From: Candidatus Heimdallarchaeota archaeon
GTDB taxonomy: Archaea > Asgardarchaeota > Njordarchaeia > Njordarchaeales > JAMOTR01
Direction: 5' to 3'
Length of the DNA stretch: 7,234 nt
Assembly (NCBI GenBank): GCA_027068385.1
Contig: JAMOTR010000033.1
Coordinates: forward strand, 1-7,234
Numbering within the stretch: position 1 is the first letter of the stretch; each line of letters starts with the position of its first letter. Position numbers and translations under genes: made by a program. Shown here piece after piece: positions 6,164 through 7,234 of this stretch. Under the pieces are notes generated by a model. That model searched no databases. It was not told the DNA's origin and was given only the letters and a program-made list of their open reading frames with translations.

Positions 6164-6177
6164 GGAAGTATAAAGAG
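6164..6177. promoter_or_regulatory. TATA box shared by leuS and the OB-fold/GTPase operon
   Basis: The 47-bp gap between ATG 6149 (minus) and ATG 6197 (plus) has one clear TATA element, TATAAA at 6169-6174, which reads TTTATA on the other strand and is a good archaeal box both ways. Its centre is about 25 bp from the leuS start and about 22-23 bp from the operon start, so both transcripts could be leaderless. The purine-rich ggaag just to the left fits a BRE for rightward transcription; the other flank is pyrimidine-rich on the minus strand, suggesting leuS is the stronger direction. A weaker TTTAAT at 6190-6185 is an alternative box for the operon. Confidence 0.55.
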
Positions 6178-6196
6178 AGAAGCGATTAAAGATGAG

Positions 6197-7234
6197 ATGG
6201 TTAACGTCGACTTCTTTAAGAAGATAGAGCGCAAGCGGCAGGAAAAACGGCTCGAGGATAAAGTCTTCGAGGCGGACCCTGACGGGCGTCCGAAGTTCTT
6301 CGTCACGTTCGCTTACCCCTACATGAACGGTTATCTACACATTGGTCACGCATTCACGTTCGGCCGCGCGGACGTTGCCGCGAGGTTCCGGAGGATGCGC
6401 GGTTATAACGTGCTTTTCCCTCAGGGGTTTCATTGTACGGGCGGTCCCATAGTGGGTGCCGCTAGACGCATAGCCGAGGGAGATCCGAAGCAGATAGCGA
6501 TCATGAAGCTCATGGGGATACCGGAGGAGGAGATTCCGAAGTTCGCGGATCCCAAACATCGGCTCGAGGTGTTCCCTAAAGCGGCTAAAGAACATCTAAT
6601 ACGCTACGGAGCCTCCGTGGATCGGAGACGCACGTTCATCACTACGGAATATAACCCGCATTACGACGCGTTCATCAGGCGGCAATACCTGAGGCTGCGC
6701 GATATGGGATACGTGAAGCAGGGCCCTCACCCGGTCGTACGGTGTCCCAAGGAGAAGACCACGATTCAAGATCACGATAGGCTCGTGGGCGAGGGGGTCT
6801 CGCCTACGGAAGTGCGGGTAATAAAGTTCCGCGACGACGAGGGAATCGTTTATCCTATAGCTACATATAGGCCCGAGACGATATTCGGGGTAACGAATCT
6901 ACGGGTAAATCCCGAAGCTACGTACGTGCTCGCGGAGGTGAACGGGGAGAAGCGGATAATAACGAAAGAGGCCGCGATGAAGTTGAGGGAACAGAACTTC
7001 GAGGTGCGTGAGATTAAGGAGTTCAAAGGCTCCGAGCTCGAGGGTAAAGAGGTGATCGCCCCGCTCGTGAACCGTCGCGTGAAGATATATCCGGCGGATT
7101 TCGTGGATCCGCGGGTAGGAACTGGCGTGGTGATGAGCGTGCCCGCGCATGCTCCGTTCGATTATTATTACGCTCAGAAGCTCGGAATAGAACCTATAGT
7201 AATAATAAAGGTAGAAGGGTTCGGTGAGGTTCCC
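6197..7234 (+). CDS. leuS: Leucyl-tRNA synthetase, archaeal/eukaryal type (partial, N-terminal part)
   Basis: Seen: 346 residues to the window edge with no stop. FAYPYMNGYLHIGHAFTF (38-55) carries the class I HIGH signature (48-51) and the PYMNG context typical of LeuRS. FPQGFHCTGGPI (74-85) continues the Rossmann core. CPKEKTTIQDHDRLVGEG (183-200) resembles the CP...DHD...GEG segment of archaeal and eukaryal LeuRS. The CP1 editing domain begins after it: YRPETIFGVTN (224-234) is the threonine-rich proofreading region and GTGVVMSVPAHAPFD (308-322) holds the editing-site region. Known: it charges tRNA-Leu with leucine using ATP and hydrolyses mischarged products. The C-terminal two thirds, including KMSKS, lie outside the window. 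Start: ATG 6197 is the only ATG, GTG or TTG in frame after the stop at 6149-6151, and it sits about 25 bp after a TATA box. Confidence 0.97.
   Translation, partial: MVNVDFFKKIERKRQEKRLEDKVFEADPDGRPKFFVTFAYPYMNGYLHIGHAFTFGRADVAARFRRMRGYNVLFPQGFHCTGGPIVGAARRIAEGDPKQIAIMKLMGIPEEEIPKFADPKHRLEVFPKAAKEHLIRYGASVDRRRTFITTEYNPHYDAFIRRQYLRLRDMGYVKQGPHPVVRCPKEKTTIQDHDRLVGEGVSPTEVRVIKFRDDEGIVYPIATYRPETIFGVTNLRVNPEATYVLAEVNGEKRIITKEAAMKLREQNFEVREIKEFKGSELEGKEVIAPLVNRRVKIYPADFVDPRVGTGVVMSVPAHAPFDYYYAQKLGIEPIVIIKVEGFGEVP

Noticed and set aside
6335..7150. Minus-strand open frames opposite leuS
   Set aside because: leuS carries the HIGH and editing-domain motifs across this span; the antisense products are His/Arg-rich shadows.

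Overview
The window reads as archaeal chromosome, most likely a thermophilic member of the TACK/Thermoproteota side. The grounds are an archaeal/eukaryal-type leucyl-tRNA synthetase, an aIF1 (SUI1) gene, TATA elements about 25 bp upstream of start codons (leaderless-type promoters), dense packing with ATGA overlaps, heavy use of AGG, AGA, ATA and CTA/TTA codons, and charged, Arg/Glu-rich proteins. The lineage is inferred from style and family type, not from a marker search. No rRNA, tRNA, CRISPR array or insertion sequence was seen, and no stretch over 300 bases lacks a gene.

Layout. (1) 1-504, minus, runs off the left edge: MinD-superfamily P-loop ATPase with an inserted 2x[4Fe-4S] ferredoxin domain. 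(2) 551-1357, plus, divergent from it: a NifX-like domain joined in one reading frame to a TOPRIM domain. (3) 1394-1699 and 1703-1957, plus: translation initiation factor aIF1, then a three-helix membrane protein resembling EMC6/Rab5ip. (4) 6149 down to 1898, minus: three genes joined by 4-base ATGA overlaps. They encode a multi-OB-fold, RPA-like protein, a P-loop protein with GTPase-like G1/G3/G4 motifs, and a large uncharacterised protein with a helical, partly TPR-like body and a charged tail. The tail is encoded antisense to the end of the membrane-protein gene (60 bp overlap). (5) 6197 to the right edge, plus: the N-terminal part of leuS, divergent from the three-gene operon.

The part most worth attention is the 4.25-kb operon of region 4. 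An OB-fold putative nucleic-acid binder, a GTPase-like switch and a helical scaffold or effector are translationally coupled, and I do not recognise the set as a named system. Both divergent gene pairs (regions 1/2 and 4/5) are separated by 46-47 bp with a single TATA-like element almost exactly at the midpoint, which suggests compact bidirectional promoters producing leaderless mRNAs. The NifX-TOPRIM joined protein and the eIF1-like N terminus of aIF1 are secondary points of interest.
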